From: B3-G11 sp039714175
GTDB taxonomy: Bacteria; Actinomycetota; Acidimicrobiia; Spongiisociales; UBA5794
Direction: 5' to 3'
Assembly: GCA_039714175.1 (NCBI GenBank)
Contig: JBDLJV010000013.1
Span: 1-23,953 of the forward strand
DNA: 23,953 nt
Shown here in pieces: positions 15,367-23,953 of this stretch (the first letter of the stretch is position 1; each line of letters opens with the position of its first letter). Made by a program: the position numbers and the translations under genes. The notes beneath the pieces are model-generated. The model did not search any database and was not told the DNA's origin. It saw only the letters and a list, made by a program, of their open reading frames with translations.

Positions 15367-15867
15367 ATGGACCTCACCGCTGAACTCATCAACACCGTTA
15401 CCTGGAAGATCCCGAACGCCCTGGCTCTCGTTGGATCGCGAGCAGGGGACGAGTGGAACGGGATGACGACCTCGTGGATCACACAGGTCGCCCAGGAGCC
15501 GGTGCTCATCGGCGTCGGCATCGACAAGGCCGCCGTGACACACCGACTCGTTGCGGACGGTGGCTCGTTCACCGTGAACCTGTGGGACTCGGAGAACACA
15601 CGCCCCTTCGTGAAGTTCTCGAAGCCGGCAACGAAGGATGAGATGACGCTCAACGGTTGGCCGATCACCGAAGGTGGGACCGGCGCCCCGATCTTCGACG
15701 ATGCAATCGCGTGGATGGAGTGCTCGGTGACCCAAGCCGTTGACTGCGGGAGTCACACGTTCTTCATCGGTGAACTCGTAGCCGCTGGCATCAACGACGT
15801 CGAAGCACGGCCAGCAGCGATGTCAGACACCCGCATGAAATACGGTGGAACGCGCCGGGGGCATTAA
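15367..15867 (+). CDS. Flavin reductase-like (FMN-binding split barrel) protein
   Basis: A 166-residue protein resembling the flavin reductase domain family. It begins with a short helix and then ALALVGSRAGDEWNGMTTSW, where members of the family bind FMN phosphate through Thr/Ser residues. Further fit comes from EPVLIGVGIDKAAVTHRLV, GSFTVNLW and the C-terminal DTRMKYGG. Such proteins use NAD(P)H to reduce flavin for a partner monooxygenase, or bind FMN as stand-alone redox proteins. No monooxygenase gene is adjacent. The ATG at 15367 sits just after GGAGACGC. Confidence 0.85.
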   Translation: MDLTAELINTVTWKIPNALALVGSRAGDEWNGMTTSWITQVAQEPVLIGVGIDKAAVTHRLVADGGSFTVNLWDSENTRPFVKFSKPATKDEMTLNGWPITEGGTGAPIFDDAIAWMECSVTQAVDCGSHTFFIGELVAAGINDVEARPAAMSDTRMKYGGTRRGH

Positions 15868-15907
15868 CCAGCTATCTGCTGTGAGCTCTCAGCCAAGCGT
15901 CGGGCCT
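15868..15907. repeat. Degenerate heptamer-like repeat between convergent stop codons
   Basis: The 40-bp gap between the flavin reductase stop and the importer ATPase stop is filled by CAGCTATC, GCTGTGAG and CTCTCAGCC-like units in a 7-bp phase. It resembles the CTATCAG/CTGTCAG part of the array at 10597-10631. The match is weaker than in the other arrays. Confidence 0.4.
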
Positions 15908-16936
15908 CTACTCGTCTGTCTGCCCTGCGAAGTTGCGCGGATCGAGGTTCTGGTGGGCACCGGTGCGCACATGACAGGATGCGAGATGGTTCTCGTCGTC
16001 CCCTGAAGGCAACAGCTCAGGACGATCGATATCGCATATGCCCTCCTGCGCGATCGGGCAGCGCGGATGGAAGTAACAGCCTGAGGGCGGATCGACAGGT
16101 GAGGGAACCTCACCCTGGAGAATCGTGCGATCCCGCGATCTATCAGGGTCGGGGATGGGAATCGCCGAGAGGAGCGCCTCTGTGTACGGATGCAGAGGAT
16201 CCGAATAGAGCCGTTCACGCTCGGTGATCTCGACGATCCGGCCAAGGTACATCACGGCAACTCGATCGCTCACATGTTCGACAACTGCAAGGTTGTGAGC
16301 CACGAAGAGCAGCGTGAGGTTGAGCTCGGACTGCAGCTCCTTCAACAGGTTCAGAACCTGGGCCTGGACGGAGACATCCAGAGCGGATACCGGCTCGTCG
16401 GCGACCACGAAATCCGGCTTGAGGATGAGCGCTCGAGCAAGGCCGATCCTCTGACGCTGGCCTCCTGAGAATTCGTGGGGATAGCGTCCGGCATGGCTGC
16501 CCTGGAGACCGACCAATTCGAGCATCTCGGTTACCCGTTCGTGACGCTCGTCCTTGTTGGTCACGCCGTGGAGTTTCAGTCCCTCAGCGATCGAGTTGCC
16601 GACCTGGGTCCGAGGATCGAGTGACGAGTAGGGATCCTGAAACACGATCTGGGCGCGACTCCGGAATGGCTTCAGATGCCGTCCCTTGACGTGTGTGATG
16701 TCCTCACCCTTGAAAGTGATCCTTCCGGACGTCGGCTCGAGGAGACGGACGAGCATGCGCCCGAGCGTCGTCTTTCCACACCCCGATTCACCCACAAGCC
16801 CAACGGTCTCACCCTGGTTGATCGTGAGGTCGACCCCTGCGACGGCATTCACCGTTGCGATCTCTCGCTGAAGGACTCCTCCGCGTATGGGGAATTGCTT
16901 GACGAGATCCTCGATGACGATCAGCGGTTCAGGCAT
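15908..16936 (-). CDS. Oligopeptide/dipeptide ABC importer ATPase (DppF/OppF type)
   Basis: A 342-residue ATPase, the last gene of a five-gene importer. Walker A is GESGCGKT (49-56), the signature FSGGQRQ (156-162) and Walker B FVVADE (176-181). The C-terminal extension holds the Cys-rich segment GCYFHPRCPIAQEGIC of the oligopeptide_HPY domain, which in related proteins binds an Fe-S cluster. Its start overlaps the end of the preceding ATPase gene by eight bases. It pairs with that ATPase as a heterodimer on the cytoplasmic face. Confidence 0.93.
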   Translation of the reverse strand: MPEPLIVIEDLVKQFPIRGGVLQREIATVNAVAGVDLTINQGETVGLVGESGCGKTTLGRMLVRLLEPTSGRITFKGEDITHVKGRHLKPFRSRAQIVFQDPYSSLDPRTQVGNSIAEGLKLHGVTNKDERHERVTEMLELVGLQGSHAGRYPHEFSGGQRQRIGLARALILKPDFVVADEPVSALDVSVQAQVLNLLKELQSELNLTLLFVAHNLAVVEHVSDRVAVMYLGRIVEITERERLYSDPLHPYTEALLSAIPIPDPDRSRDRTILQGEVPSPVDPPSGCYFHPRCPIAQEGICDIDRPELLPSGDDENHLASCHVRTGAHQNLDPRNFAGQTDE

Positions 16937-17990
16937 CGTTCACCTTCGGGTTCCTGAGCCAGCAACGCACGTTGTGGCCGGGTGCGATCGGTAGGAGTTC
17001 CGGCACTTCCTCGTTGCAGATGGCCAGATCGTTCTCTACCCGGGCTACACACCGTGCAGCGAACCGGCATCCCGGTGGGAGGTCGATGAGCGATGGAACG
17101 ACACCGGGAATCGTTTCAAGCTCATCCCTGGGTGCTCCGAGCACGGGGATGGACGCGAGGAGGCCCTCCGTGTAGGGATGCTGCGGTCGGTTGAACAGTG
17201 TGCTGGCGTCAGTTTCCTCGACGATCTCCCCGGCGTACATGACGGCCACTCTGTCGGCCATCTCTGCGATGACCCCAAGATCGTGTGTGATGAGGATCAC
17301 TGCGGTATTCGAAGACTTCTGAAGGTCTCTGATGAGGTCGAGTATCTGCGCTTGGATGGTCACATCGAGAGCTGTTGTCGGCTCGTCAGCGATGAGGAGT
17401 TCCGGCTCACACGACAGCGCCATCGCGATCATGACCCGCTGGGCCATGCCGCCGGACAGTTCATGCGGGTATGCCCTCGCCCTGGATTCGGGATCAGGGA
17501 TGCCAACATTCGCAAGGCTCTCGACGACCTTCTCCTGCTCGACGTCCTTTGACCAGTCCCTGTGGAGCTTGAACACTTCCTTGATCTGCAGTCCGGCTCG
17601 CTGGACAGGATTCAGCGCAGAACCCGGCTGCTGAAAGATCATCGACATGTGTTCCCCCCGAAGCGACCGAACCTCCTTGAGGCTCATGTCTGCGAGGTTC
17701 CGACCGTCGAACGTGATCTCCCCGGCCACGACCTCGCCCGGTTTGGGTACGAGCCCCATGATCGACAGCGACGTGACAGATTTGCCGCATCCGGACTCTC
17801 CGACGATGCCGAGCACCTCACCACGGCTCACCTGTAGGTCGACGCCGTCCACGGCCTTCACCACACCGTCTCGTGTGTCGAAATGTGTCTTCAGGCCTTT
17901 GACGTCGAGCAGCACGTCTCCCGTCTGGGTGGATTCCTCCGCCGGACGGTCGGGCACGAAGGCGCTCTCCTGAGGCTTCTGTGTCGTCAT
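16929..17990 (-). CDS. Oligopeptide/dipeptide ABC importer ATPase (DppD/OppD type)
   Basis: A 353-residue ATPase with about 25 extra polar residues at the N-terminus. Walker A is GESGCGKS (64-71), the signature LSGGM (178-182) and Walker B LLIADE (198-203). The C-terminal domain has the GCRFAARC...IC cysteine pattern of the family. Its ATG overlaps the permease stop by four bases (ATGA), so translation is coupled. Confidence 0.93.
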   Translation of the reverse strand: MTTQKPQESAFVPDRPAEESTQTGDVLLDVKGLKTHFDTRDGVVKAVDGVDLQVSRGEVLGIVGESGCGKSVTSLSIMGLVPKPGEVVAGEITFDGRNLADMSLKEVRSLRGEHMSMIFQQPGSALNPVQRAGLQIKEVFKLHRDWSKDVEQEKVVESLANVGIPDPESRARAYPHELSGGMAQRVMIAMALSCEPELLIADEPTTALDVTIQAQILDLIRDLQKSSNTAVILITHDLGVIAEMADRVAVMYAGEIVEETDASTLFNRPQHPYTEGLLASIPVLGAPRDELETIPGVVPSLIDLPPGCRFAARCVARVENDLAICNEEVPELLPIAPGHNVRCWLRNPKVNDA

Positions 17991-18949
17991 TTGTTCAGTG
18001 CGGGGTCGAGGGCGTCACGCAGTCCGTCTCCCATGAGGTTGAAGCCGAGGACGGTGATCATGATCGCGAGGCCGGGGAAGAACACGAGGTGTGGAGACGT
18101 GAACACGGTGTGGCGCTCATTCGCCAGCATCGATCCCCACTCGGCAAGGGGTGGCTGGGCACCGAGGCCGAGGAAGGACAAGCCAGCGGCTTCAAGAATT
18201 GCTGTGGCAACCCCGAGTGTCGCGAGGACGACCAAGGGAGTCAGAGCGTTCGGAACAACGCGGTGGATCAGGATCTGTCTGGCTGACGCCCCAAGTGCGA
18301 GTGATGCCGCAACGAAATCTGTCTCCTTGATCGAAAGCACCTGGGCGCGCATTACGCGCGCATACGCAGGAATCGACACGATTGCGATTGCGATCAGGGC
18401 GTTCCTCAACCCGGGACCGAGAACCGACACGATGGCAATCGCGAGCAGGAGTGATGGGAATCCCAGGATCACATCCATGATCCGCATGATGACGTTGTCG
18501 AGCCAGCCTCCCACGTAACCCGCGACGGCTCCCAGGAAACTACCTACGAAAAGCGCGATCGTGACCGTGAAGAAGCCGAGCGTGAGGCTGACGCGCGCTC
18601 CGTAGATGATCCTGGAGAACTCGTCACGCACGTTCGCATCGGTGCCGAGAATGTGTTGAGGCTTCTCTGGATCGCATCCGAGCACATGGACGCACGGCTT
18701 CTCACGTGGCCCCACATCCTCTTTCCCGATGAGCACCTCGTTGGGCGGATAGGGGGCGATTAGGGGGGCGAAGATGGCGACGATGACGAGGAGAGCCACG
18801 ATTCCGAGTCCGATCATTCCTGATCGTCTTCCGCGGAAACGTCTCAGGGTGAGGGCCCATTGACTTGTCGGCTGTTCGGTCAGCAGGTTGGCGTCCTGGG
18901 CTGAAGCTTCGAGGAGTTCAACGGTCTTCTGGGTCTTGTTCGTGCTCAT
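17987..18949 (-). CDS. ABC importer permease (DppC type)
   Basis: A 320-residue inner-membrane permease. A soluble N-terminal stretch (about 1-45) precedes the first helix. A loop with GCDPEKPQHILGTDANVRDEF-like sequence matches the LGTD-x-x-GRD motif of DppC proteins. The EAA loop region SLALGASARQILIHRVVPNA that contacts the ATPases is clear. I place the start at 18949, four bases after the DppB stop; a start at 19003 would overlap that gene. Confidence 0.9.
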   Translation of the reverse strand: MSTNKTQKTVELLEASAQDANLLTEQPTSQWALTLRRFRGRRSGMIGLGIVALLVIVAIFAPLIAPYPPNEVLIGKEDVGPREKPCVHVLGCDPEKPQHILGTDANVRDEFSRIIYGARVSLTLGFFTVTIALFVGSFLGAVAGYVGGWLDNVIMRIMDVILGFPSLLLAIAIVSVLGPGLRNALIAIAIVSIPAYARVMRAQVLSIKETDFVAASLALGASARQILIHRVVPNALTPLVVLATLGVATAILEAAGLSFLGLGAQPPLAEWGSMLANERHTVFTSPHLVFFPGLAIMITVLGFNLMGDGLRDALDPALNK

Positions 18950-18953
18950 AGCG

Positions 18954-20033
18954 TCACTTCTGCCTGATTCGAGGATCGAGGTATCCGTACGAAAGATCGA
19001 CAAACAGGTTCACAACCACGTAGGCGGCAGCGATGACCACGGTAAACCCCTGCACTACCGGGTAGTCCCTGCCTGTGATCGCATCGAACAACGCGGTGCC
19101 AAGACCAGCCAGTCGGAAGACCGTCTCCGTGAGCACCGCCCCACCAAGAAGCAACCCAAGTTGGAGCCCGATGATCGTTACCACCGGAAGGAGCGAGTTT
19201 CTCAGTGCGTGTCGCGCGACGACTCTTCGCTCCTTGGCTCCCTTGGCTCTTGCAGTGCGGATGTAGTCCTTGTTCATGGCCTCGAGGAGCGAACTCCTGG
19301 TGATGCGGGCGATGATCGCGAGGGGGATCGTGGCAAGTGCGACTGCCGGAAGAATCATGTGGCGGACGGCATCCCAGAAGATCGGCCACTGAGCAGTGAT
19401 GAACGTGTTGAAGATGTAGTGGTTGGCAACGTACTCATGGAATCTCGCCCAGGTGCTTCCCTCCGTCAGGGTCCAACCCCATGCCTCGTAGTAGGGGACA
19501 GGGAAGACACCCGCAGATAGACGGCCTCCGGGCGGAAGCGAGATCGGGGTGTCCTTGAGGATGACGGCGAACAGGTAGGCGAGCAGGAGGCCGAGCCAGA
19601 ACACAGGCATCGAAACACCCACGTTGGCAAAGGCCATTGTCGCGGTGTCGACGATCGTGTTGTGCTTTCGGGCGGCGAGGATGCCAAGGGGCACTCCGAC
19701 AGTGACAGCGATGGCGAGAGCAGACATCGCCAACTCGGTGGTGAGCGGAAGCCGCTCGATGAGGAGCTGCATGACGGGTCGTGAGAATCGGATCGAATCC
19801 CCCAGATTGAACGTGAGCACGTTCTTCATGTAGATGCCGAGCTGAACGAAGACAGGCTCGTCGAGACCGTTCGCCTCGTCGAACCTCATACAGGCCTCTT
19901 CGGTCGCTCGTTCGCCCAGCATTGCCGTGCAGGGGTCGCCGGGGATGGCACGGAGCAACAGGAACACGACCACCATGATCCCGATCAGGACGGGGATGGC
20001 GAGAAGTGTGCGGCGTGTTATGAAACTGAGCAT
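18954..20033 (-). CDS. ABC importer permease (DppB type)
   Basis: A 359-residue inner-membrane permease starting with MLSFITRRTLLAIPVLIGIM and the AIPGDP motif, both classic for DppB/OppB. It has six predicted membrane helices and the ATPase-contacting loop DYIRTARAKGAKERRVVARH. A larger than usual external loop (about 165-210) follows the third helix. It is separated from the substrate-binding gene by a hairpin at 20064-20091. Confidence 0.92.
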   Translation of the reverse strand: MLSFITRRTLLAIPVLIGIMVVVFLLLRAIPGDPCTAMLGERATEEACMRFDEANGLDEPVFVQLGIYMKNVLTFNLGDSIRFSRPVMQLLIERLPLTTELAMSALAIAVTVGVPLGILAARKHNTIVDTATMAFANVGVSMPVFWLGLLLAYLFAVILKDTPISLPPGGRLSAGVFPVPYYEAWGWTLTEGSTWARFHEYVANHYIFNTFITAQWPIFWDAVRHMILPAVALATIPLAIIARITRSSLLEAMNKDYIRTARAKGAKERRVVARHALRNSLLPVVTIIGLQLGLLLGGAVLTETVFRLAGLGTALFDAITGRDYPVVQGFTVVIAAAYVVVNLFVDLSYGYLDPRIRQK

Positions 20034-20063
20034 GTGTGCCTAAGCGAGAGGTGGACTCGGACA

Positions 20064-20091
20064 GTGGGGGAGGCGCAAGCGCCTCCCCCAC
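20064..20091 (-). terminator. Intercistronic hairpin between the substrate-binding and permease genes
   Basis: A perfect 13-bp stem (20064-20076 with 20079-20091, two-base loop) lies between the binding-protein stop and the DppB start. Flanking GACTC/GAGTC can extend it. No T-run follows, so it may stabilise the upstream mRNA or only partly terminate. The stem core GGGGAGGC is shared with the hairpin at 9192-9223. Confidence 0.65.
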
Positions 20092-20112
20092 GAGTCTCGT
20101 AGGTCGCTGGTT

Positions 20113-21819
20113 CTAGCCTTCTGTGTTGATCAGGCCGCCCCAGAGATAGTCGTAGTACTCGAAGGCACCGGTGTTTCCGGTGTGCAGCGGGTTGGCTGCA
20201 TCGAGTCCTGCGGCGTACGACGCAATGACATCATTGGCGTCGAACGTCGAACCGTCGTGGAACACGACGCCCTGACGGAGTGAACATGTCCAGGCCGACA
20301 GATCGGCGTTGGGTTCACAGACAGTCGCAAGCTGCGGCTGAACCTCGCCGGTCGTGGTGTATGAGTACAAAGCCTCGACAATCTGTCCGCATGCGCGGAG
20401 AGATTCGCCGTCTGACTCATCCGAGCAGTACAACGAAATCGGCTGCCCGCCCTGGACGAACACGAGCGTGTCCTGGCCGTTGTCCCACAGGTTGAAGTTC
20501 GTGTGACCCCATGGCGGGGCATACGTGCCCGACACACCTGCGGCAGCTGCGTAGGCGGCACCTGCATGAGCGATCGGCACCATCGGAACGAGTTCCTTGA
20601 TGGCGTTGTTCGCCTCTTCATACAGCGGTGCAGCTTCTGTTGCCGATGCCAACTGGCTGGCAGTGGCGAGTGGCTCCCAGATAGCAGCATGGCCGCCGCC
20701 GAACTGTGTATTCCCTTCAGCGAAGTGGAAGTCCAGGAAGTTCGTCACGTGCGGATAGTCGCCGGTCCAACCGAGAAGGTGGATGCCGTCACACGTTCCG
20801 GCAGTCGAACACTGCTGGATGAAGTCTGCAGACTCCATAACAACAACCTTGGCGTCGATGTTCAGGTTCGCCTTGAGCTGAGCCTGGATATCCGCAGCAA
20901 CGTTGCCCGGTGTCGGCAGGTAGCCACGGGTGACATCGCGGTAGTAGATACTCGTTTCGAATCCGTCAGGGAAGCCAGCATCAGAGAGAAGCTGCTTGGC
21001 CGCGGCCGGATCGAAATCGTACCAACTGTCACCCTCACAACCGTTCTCAACAGAGCACGGAGTGAAGTGCGAGGCGGTTTCGGATCCCGGTGGGTAGAAC
21101 GTGTCAACGATGCGCTGACGGTCGATACCCAGGGCGATAGCCTTGCGTACGTCGACGTTGTCGAACGGTTCGAAGATGTCCGTGAAGCCCATGTAGAAGA
21201 TGTTCGGCTCTGGCTTGTCGAGCAACGTCAGATTGGCGTCACCTTCAACCGTCTCGAAGTCCTCTGGACCAGGGAACGTCATGCCATCGGCATTGCCGCT
21301 CTGGAGTTCGATCAAACGACCAGAACTCTCCGTTGCCCATTTCAGGACGAAAGTGCTGTGCGTTGGCTTGTCGCCGTAGTAGTCGTCGTTGCGAGCAAAG
21401 ACGACAGAATCGCCCCTGACCCACTCCTTCAGACTGTACGGTCCGGTACCGATCGGGTTGTCGAGCGGTGCTCCACCGGTTGCCTCGAGATGCTCGGCTG
21501 GCTGGATGCCAAACACGCCGAATGCGATCTGAGCCAGGAAAGCTGGGTGAGGACCGCAGAGCGTGAACTCGACGGTGAACTCATCGATAGCTTCTATCGT
21601 GTCGACACGGCCGCCGTAGTCGCAGCCACCTGCGTCGATGATGTTTCCCACGAAGTCCGGATCCGGAGCGACCGTCGTTGTGGTCGTGTCGACTCCACCG
21701 GCTGTTGTGGTCGTGTCCCCTGCGGGTGCGTCCGTCGTGTCTGTCGTGTCGCCTGCACAGGCAGATGCGACAAGAGCGAACGCGAGCACGAGGAAGAACC
21801 ATGCGGTCTTTCGTCTCAT
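20113..21819 (-). CDS. Circularly permuted family-5 (Dpp/Opp) substrate-binding lipoprotein
   Basis: A 568-residue receptor lipoprotein: lipobox LVASAC with Cys21, then a Thr-rich tether to about residue 52. Domain order is unusual. Residues about 70-446 run from VDTIEAIDEFTVEFTL through NPIGTGPYSLKEW, DNVDVRKAIALGIDR and YDFDPAAAKQLLSDAGF. In normal family-5 proteins these are the middle and C-terminal parts. Residues about 449-565 (DTLVFVQGGQPISL, then LRQGVVFHDGSTFDANDV, then GAFEYYDYLWGG) match what is normally the N-terminus of the mature protein. The new ends fall just before the VEAVDDYTV-type strand. Ten cysteines after the tether suggest disulfides. The ATG at 21819 has GGAGG eight bases upstream. 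Substrate is probably peptide, but unproven. Confidence 0.85.
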   Translation of the reverse strand: MRRKTAWFFLVLAFALVASACAGDTTDTTDAPAGDTTTTAGGVDTTTTTVAPDPDFVGNIIDAGGCDYGGRVDTIEAIDEFTVEFTLCGPHPAFLAQIAFGVFGIQPAEHLEATGGAPLDNPIGTGPYSLKEWVRGDSVVFARNDDYYGDKPTHSTFVLKWATESSGRLIELQSGNADGMTFPGPEDFETVEGDANLTLLDKPEPNIFYMGFTDIFEPFDNVDVRKAIALGIDRQRIVDTFYPPGSETASHFTPCSVENGCEGDSWYDFDPAAAKQLLSDAGFPDGFETSIYYRDVTRGYLPTPGNVAADIQAQLKANLNIDAKVVVMESADFIQQCSTAGTCDGIHLLGWTGDYPHVTNFLDFHFAEGNTQFGGGHAAIWEPLATASQLASATEAAPLYEEANNAIKELVPMVPIAHAGAAYAAAAGVSGTYAPPWGHTNFNLWDNGQDTLVFVQGGQPISLYCSDESDGESLRACGQIVEALYSYTTTGEVQPQLATVCEPNADLSAWTCSLRQGVVFHDGSTFDANDVIASYAAGLDAANPLHTGNTGAFEYYDYLWGGLINTEG

Positions 21820-22028
21820 GTGTTTGCCTCCAAATTGGTTATCCATGCCCAGAACCTCCGAGAACGGAGTTCAGATACGTCTCACGCTAGCGCACGTGTC
21901 GCGCGCCGTGGCCGAAACCCTTCCGCGGTAGGTAGAAACTGGAACCCGGCTTGCGTCGGCGATGAAGCATGCGAGCGCCACGATTGCTTGCTGCGCTCCA
22001 CGACATGCGATGAACGCCGAACGCGCTC
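21820..22028 (-). other. Intergenic region upstream of the permuted binding-protein gene
   Basis: This 209-bp gap holds the ribosome site near 21830 and a hairpin at 21852-21872 (8 bp with one bulged base). It also holds TATCTG on the minus strand (21877-21872) as a weak -10 candidate without a convincing -35. I see no gene, repeat array or leader peptide in it. Confidence 0.35.
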
Positions 22029-22586
22029 CTAGAGGTGGCCACCAAGGCAGAGTCGGGTCTGGATGTCGAGGTCGCCGGTCTGGTCGAGGTCACAGGACTT
22101 CTGCAGGAGTTCGATGGCCGCCCTTGTTCCCTTGCCGTAGTCGCCATCGACCGGTCCGCCGTAGAACTCGAGCTCGATGAGGGTTTCCTGGACGTCAGTT
22201 ACGTAGTCCTTGCTGGCCTGGAGAAGGGGGAAGAGGGCCGCATCCGTGTTCGGTCCGAACTCTCCATCAGCGTCGAGGTCCTTCTCTGCTTGGAACTTGG
22301 CAATGGCTGCTCTGGTTTGCTCTCCGGGAATTCCGTCGATGGTGCCATCGAAGTATCCGAGGGCTGTCAGATCCTGCTGGACGACGATGATCGTTGACGT
22401 GGCACCGATTGGTGGCTGAGTCGTGGTTGTCGTCGGAGGCAGCGTCGTCGTGGCGAGTGTGGATGTCGTTGTGGTTGCCGGCGTCGCGGGGGTTGATGTG
22501 GTGGTGGTGTCGTCCGCGCTGGCACCGCACGCTGCAATGACAAGCGTGAAGACGCCCAGCAGTAGTCCCCGTCGTACGGTCTTCAT
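22029..22586 (-). CDS. Lipoprotein with two peptidoglycan-binding domains
   Basis: A 185-residue exported protein: signal peptide to lipobox VIAAC (Cys20), a Thr/Pro-rich tether (about 25-60), then two PG_binding_1-type repeats. The first (about 65-118) contains QQDLTALGYFDGTIDG and TRAAIAKFQ; the second (about 128-180) contains VQETLIELEFYGGPVDG and TRAAIELLQ. Such repeats bind cell-wall peptidoglycan. No catalytic domain is present, so it may anchor the membrane to the wall or act as a receptor. Two cysteines in the second repeat may pair. It is divergent from the small protein gene at 22682. Confidence 0.87.
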   Translation of the reverse strand: MKTVRRGLLLGVFTLVIAACGASADDTTTTSTPATPATTTTSTLATTTLPPTTTTTQPPIGATSTIIVVQQDLTALGYFDGTIDGIPGEQTRAAIAKFQAEKDLDADGEFGPNTDAALFPLLQASKDYVTDVQETLIELEFYGGPVDGDYGKGTRAAIELLQKSCDLDQTGDLDIQTRLCLGGHL

Positions 22587-22591
22587 CCTGA

Positions 22592-22906
<315 letters not shown>

Positions 22907-22914
22907 CAACCGGG

Positions 22915-23953
22915 CTATCCGTCGTCGAGAGCAACGAGTCCTGCGGTTGCGATCTGGTCGGGGAGTAGGCCGAAGGCCTCATAGAGCTCAGGGATCGAGC
23001 CGGACTCCCCGAATCTGTCAACTCCGATCGGGACGACGCGCTGCCCGAATACCGAACCCATCCACGCCATGGAGTGAGACGCTGCGTCGTGCACGGTCAC
23101 GATCGGTGCGCGCCGTTCATCCCTGAGAATCAGATTCTCGATATGTCCAGCACCTGTCGTTGCTGTCGAGGTACGCGTCGCAACGACCAGCTCGGACCGC
23201 CACTGTCGGTACAGCCTGTCGAGGCTTGTGATGTCGAGCACGGTCGCTGCAACACCCTCTTGTGTCAGCAGCTCCGCCGCACGGAGCACCTCCGGCATGA
23301 CGGGACCGGATGCCGCAATGATCAAGCGTTCGCCTTCACCAGGTTCGATCAACCGGTAGCCGCCCGCAAGCACGTTTCTCCGGATGTTGTCGGCGCCCAT
23401 CCGTGCAGCGGCCTCCGTGAATGGGGCCTGATCGATCGGCCGCGTGGACATCCGCAGGTACAGGCTCATGGGTTCGGGATCCGATAGCTTCCCGATGCCG
23501 TCGCTCAGCAACCAGTCGACAGCCTGGGCATACGTCGGTTCGGTCTGTGTGATCCCCGGGAGCTCAAGCACCACTGAAGGCGTGATCGTCGATTGGTGGG
23601 CGCCGCCTTCGGGAGACAGGGTTATCCCTGCCGGGGTACCAGCGATGATGAACCTCGAACCGTTGTACAGCGAGTAGATCAGCGCATCGAGGCCGCGGAG
23701 GACGAACGGGTCGTACACGGTGCCGATCGGGATGAGCATCTCGCCGTGGTGTTCGTGGGCGAGGCCGAGCTGACCGAGAAGCAGGAAGAGGTTCATCTCC
23801 GATATTCCGAGCTCGATGTGTTGCCCCCTCGGTCCCGGCTTCCACTTGAGGACGCGGTCCTGTTCGAAGTAGTCGTGCTTCTCGGTGTGGGCATACACAC
23901 CGTGCGCGTTGATCCAACCGCCGAGATTCGTGGACACGGAGACATCCGGGGAC
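22915..23953 (-). CDS. Pyruvate dehydrogenase E1 (AceE-like)/transketolase family protein, C-terminal part
   Basis: The 3' part (about 346 codons) of a thiamine-diphosphate enzyme; the frame is open to the window edge, so the start lies beyond 23953. STNLGGWIN, LGISEMNLFLLLGQLG, PIGTVYDPFVLRGLDAL and PEGGAHQSTITPSV match the pyrimidine-binding domain of homodimeric pyruvate dehydrogenase E1. The rest (from about AASGPVMPEVLRAAELL) is the transketolase C-terminal domain. The enzyme would decarboxylate pyruvate or another 2-oxo acid. Without the N-terminal domain a related oxo-acid dehydrogenase or transketolase-like protein cannot be excluded. Confidence 0.85.
   Translation of the reverse strand, partial: SPDVSVSTNLGGWINAHGVYAHTEKHDYFEQDRVLKWKPGPRGQHIELGISEMNLFLLLGQLGLAHEHHGEMLIPIGTVYDPFVLRGLDALIYSLYNGSRFIIAGTPAGITLSPEGGAHQSTITPSVVLELPGITQTEPTYAQAVDWLLSDGIGKLSDPEPMSLYLRMSTRPIDQAPFTEAAARMGADNIRRNVLAGGYRLIEPGEGERLIIAASGPVMPEVLRAAELLTQEGVAATVLDITSLDRLYRQWRSELVVATRTSTATTGAGHIENLILRDERRAPIVTVHDAASHSMAWMGSVFGQRVVPIGVDRFGESGSIPELYEAFGLLPDQIATAGLVALDDG

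Noticed and set aside
18950..19003. Longer N-terminus for the DppC-type permease
   Set aside because: It would overlap the DppB gene by about 50 bases; the ATG at 18949 fits the usual operon spacing.

Overview
The window looks like a chromosomal segment of a high-GC actinomycetote, possibly an uncultured member of the Acidimicrobiia. This rests on overall base composition, protein style, GTG starts, and lipoproteins with long Thr-rich tethers after the lipobox. It is an inference, not a phylogenetic placement. No rRNA, tRNA, CRISPR array, transposase or phage gene was seen. Gene order is dense and looks mostly like core metabolism and transport.

Left part (1-5600): the 3' end of a propionyl/acetyl-CoA synthetase, a small lipoprotein, a CaCA-type cation exchanger, a methionine gamma-lyase/cystathionine synthase-like PLP enzyme, a small RRM protein, and convergently a DEAD-box helicase that carries its own C-terminal RRM. 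Next, on the minus strand, comes a complete nucleoside-type (BMP family) ABC importer: lipoprotein receptor, double ATPase and two permeases (10503 down to 5597).

Middle (10600-14420): a methionine island. metY and metX form a minus-strand operon with a GTGA start/stop overlap, divergent from a PatB/MalY-type C-S lyase. The metY leader holds a near-consensus promoter (TTGACA, 17 bp, TACATT) with a palindrome in its spacer. A near-leaderless Met/Cys-rich leader peptide follows, then an intrinsic terminator with a matching antiterminator. This is a complete ribosome-mediated attenuator and is one of the two main findings.

Right part (14440-23953): a tandem 60-bp-period repeat, a phosphoribosyltransferase, a flavin reductase-like protein, and a five-gene Dpp/Opp-type ABC importer on the minus strand. 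Its substrate-binding lipoprotein appears circularly permuted: the segment that normally starts the mature protein lies at the C-terminus. This is the second main finding. The window ends with a peptidoglycan-binding lipoprotein, a small Cys-cluster protein and the 3' part of an AceE/transketolase-like E1 gene.

Across the window, many intergenic gaps contain degenerate tandem arrays with a strict 7-bp period and differing consensus sequences. Several abut stop or start codons exactly. Strong GC-rich hairpins separate the receptor genes from the rest of each ABC operon.
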